From NCBI GenBank assembly GCA_934654805.1, contig CAKUGW010000095.1, forward strand, positions 1 to 12,409: DNA of 12,409 bases. The letters run 5' to 3'. This document shows positions 12,131 to 12,409 of this stretch, piece after piece. The notes beneath the pieces were generated by a model, which saw only the letters and a program-made list of their open reading frames with translations, was not told where the DNA came from and ran no database searches. Origin of the DNA: an uncultured Kiritimatiellota bacterium. GTDB lineage: Bacteria > Verrucomicrobiota > Kiritimatiellia > RFP12 > UBA1067. The number at the start of each line of letters is the position of its first letter. Positions within the stretch are counted from its first letter, which is position 1. Both the position numbers and the translations under genes were made by a program.

Positions 12131-12409
12131 ATGTCTTCTGTTCTCGGCATGTTCGTCTTCGCGCTCGGCGGTCTCGCCGGCGCCACGTTCCTCCTCCCCG
12201 CGCGCGGCGTCCGGGGCTGGGCGTACGAGACGTGGTGGATGGTCTACGTCTTTCTGGGGCTCATCGTCTGCCCGGCAGCCATCTGCCTTTTCACGGTGCC
12301 GGACTTCTGGTCGGCCGTGACGTCCGCGCCCGCGCCCGTGCTCGCGAAGTGCGTCCTCTTCGGCGCGCTCTGGGGCGTCGGCGGCCTCACGTGGGGGCTG
12401 ATGGTGCGC
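12131..12409 (+). CDS. rhaT: L-rhamnose/proton symporter RhaT, 3'-truncated by window edge
   Basis: The first 93 codons of an inner-membrane sugar/proton symporter of the drug/metabolite transporter superfamily. The frame is open to the last base. Recognised family features are a glycine-rich first membrane segment (MFVFALGGLAGATFLLP), the WAYETWW block that matches the WSWETMW of E. coli RhaT, PDFW, and FGALWGVGGLTWGLMVR, which matches the FGAMWGIGNINYGLTMR region. Three membrane segments are visible. E. coli RhaT has 344 residues, so roughly three quarters of the gene lies off the window. The start is supported by the upstream promoter and by TGAGG 9 nt before the ATG. Rhamnose is the likely substrate by family. 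Related transporters for other deoxysugars cannot be excluded. It appears to begin a new transcription unit. Confidence 0.9.
   Translation, partial: MSSVLGMFVFALGGLAGATFLLPARGVRGWAYETWWMVYVFLGLIVCPAAICLFTVPDFWSAVTSAPAPVLAKCVLFGALWGVGGLTWGLMVR

Overview
The window is GC-rich and gene-dense. Its gene set fits a saccharolytic bacterium of the PVC group, most likely Verrucomicrobiota, Kiritimatiellota or Lentisphaerota. The reasons are Tat-exported Gfo/Idh/MocA oxidoreductases, a DUF1080 domain, an ExuT-like transporter, a eukaryotic-type hexokinase, and short-unit tandem repeats between genes. The taxon is an inference from gene content; no rRNA or marker phylogeny is available here.

Layout. 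(1) Positions 3-7532, all on the plus strand, hold a sugar-acid module. It has the 3' part of glucuronate isomerase (uxaC), a 230-bp repeat-filled gap, a Tat-signal Gfo/Idh/MocA oxidoreductase, a secreted fusion of a sugar-isomerase-type TIM barrel with a DUF1080 domain, a second Tat-signal Gfo/Idh/MocA oxidoreductase, and an ExuT-like MFS transporter. The last four genes have gaps of only 5-30 bp and look like one operon. (2) A convergent AraC-family regulator (minus strand, 7604-8485) follows across a strong hairpin. (3) A 112-bp divergent promoter region separates it from a eukaryotic-type hexokinase (8598-9884). (4) A second repeat block (9893-10043) leads directly into a SurA-like periplasmic chaperone gene, followed 7 bp later by rlmN. 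(5) After a hairpin and a good promoter, the window ends inside rhaT, an L-rhamnose/proton symporter gene.

How the genes may work together. The two exported oxidoreductases and the exported isomerase/DUF1080 fusion resemble the known non-hydrolytic route of glycoside cleavage. In that route C3 of a sugar is oxidised, the aglycone is eliminated, the resulting glycal is hydrated and the keto sugar is reduced. The neighbouring uxaC and ExuT-like transporter suggest that the released sugar is a hexuronate, imported and isomerised in the cytoplasm. The proposal is therefore a periplasmic oxidoreductive uronide-cleaving operon in which lyase-type and hydratase-type domains are fused in one protein. 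This is inferred from family membership and context.

The most unusual sequence structure is a set of degenerate tandem arrays with a unit of about 7 bp and a different unit in each place. They lie in the uxaC-oxidoreductase gap, upstream of the surA-like gene (a purine-rich array followed by a pyrimidine-rich array), and inside the reading frame of the MFS transporter, where one encodes a charged cytoplasmic loop.
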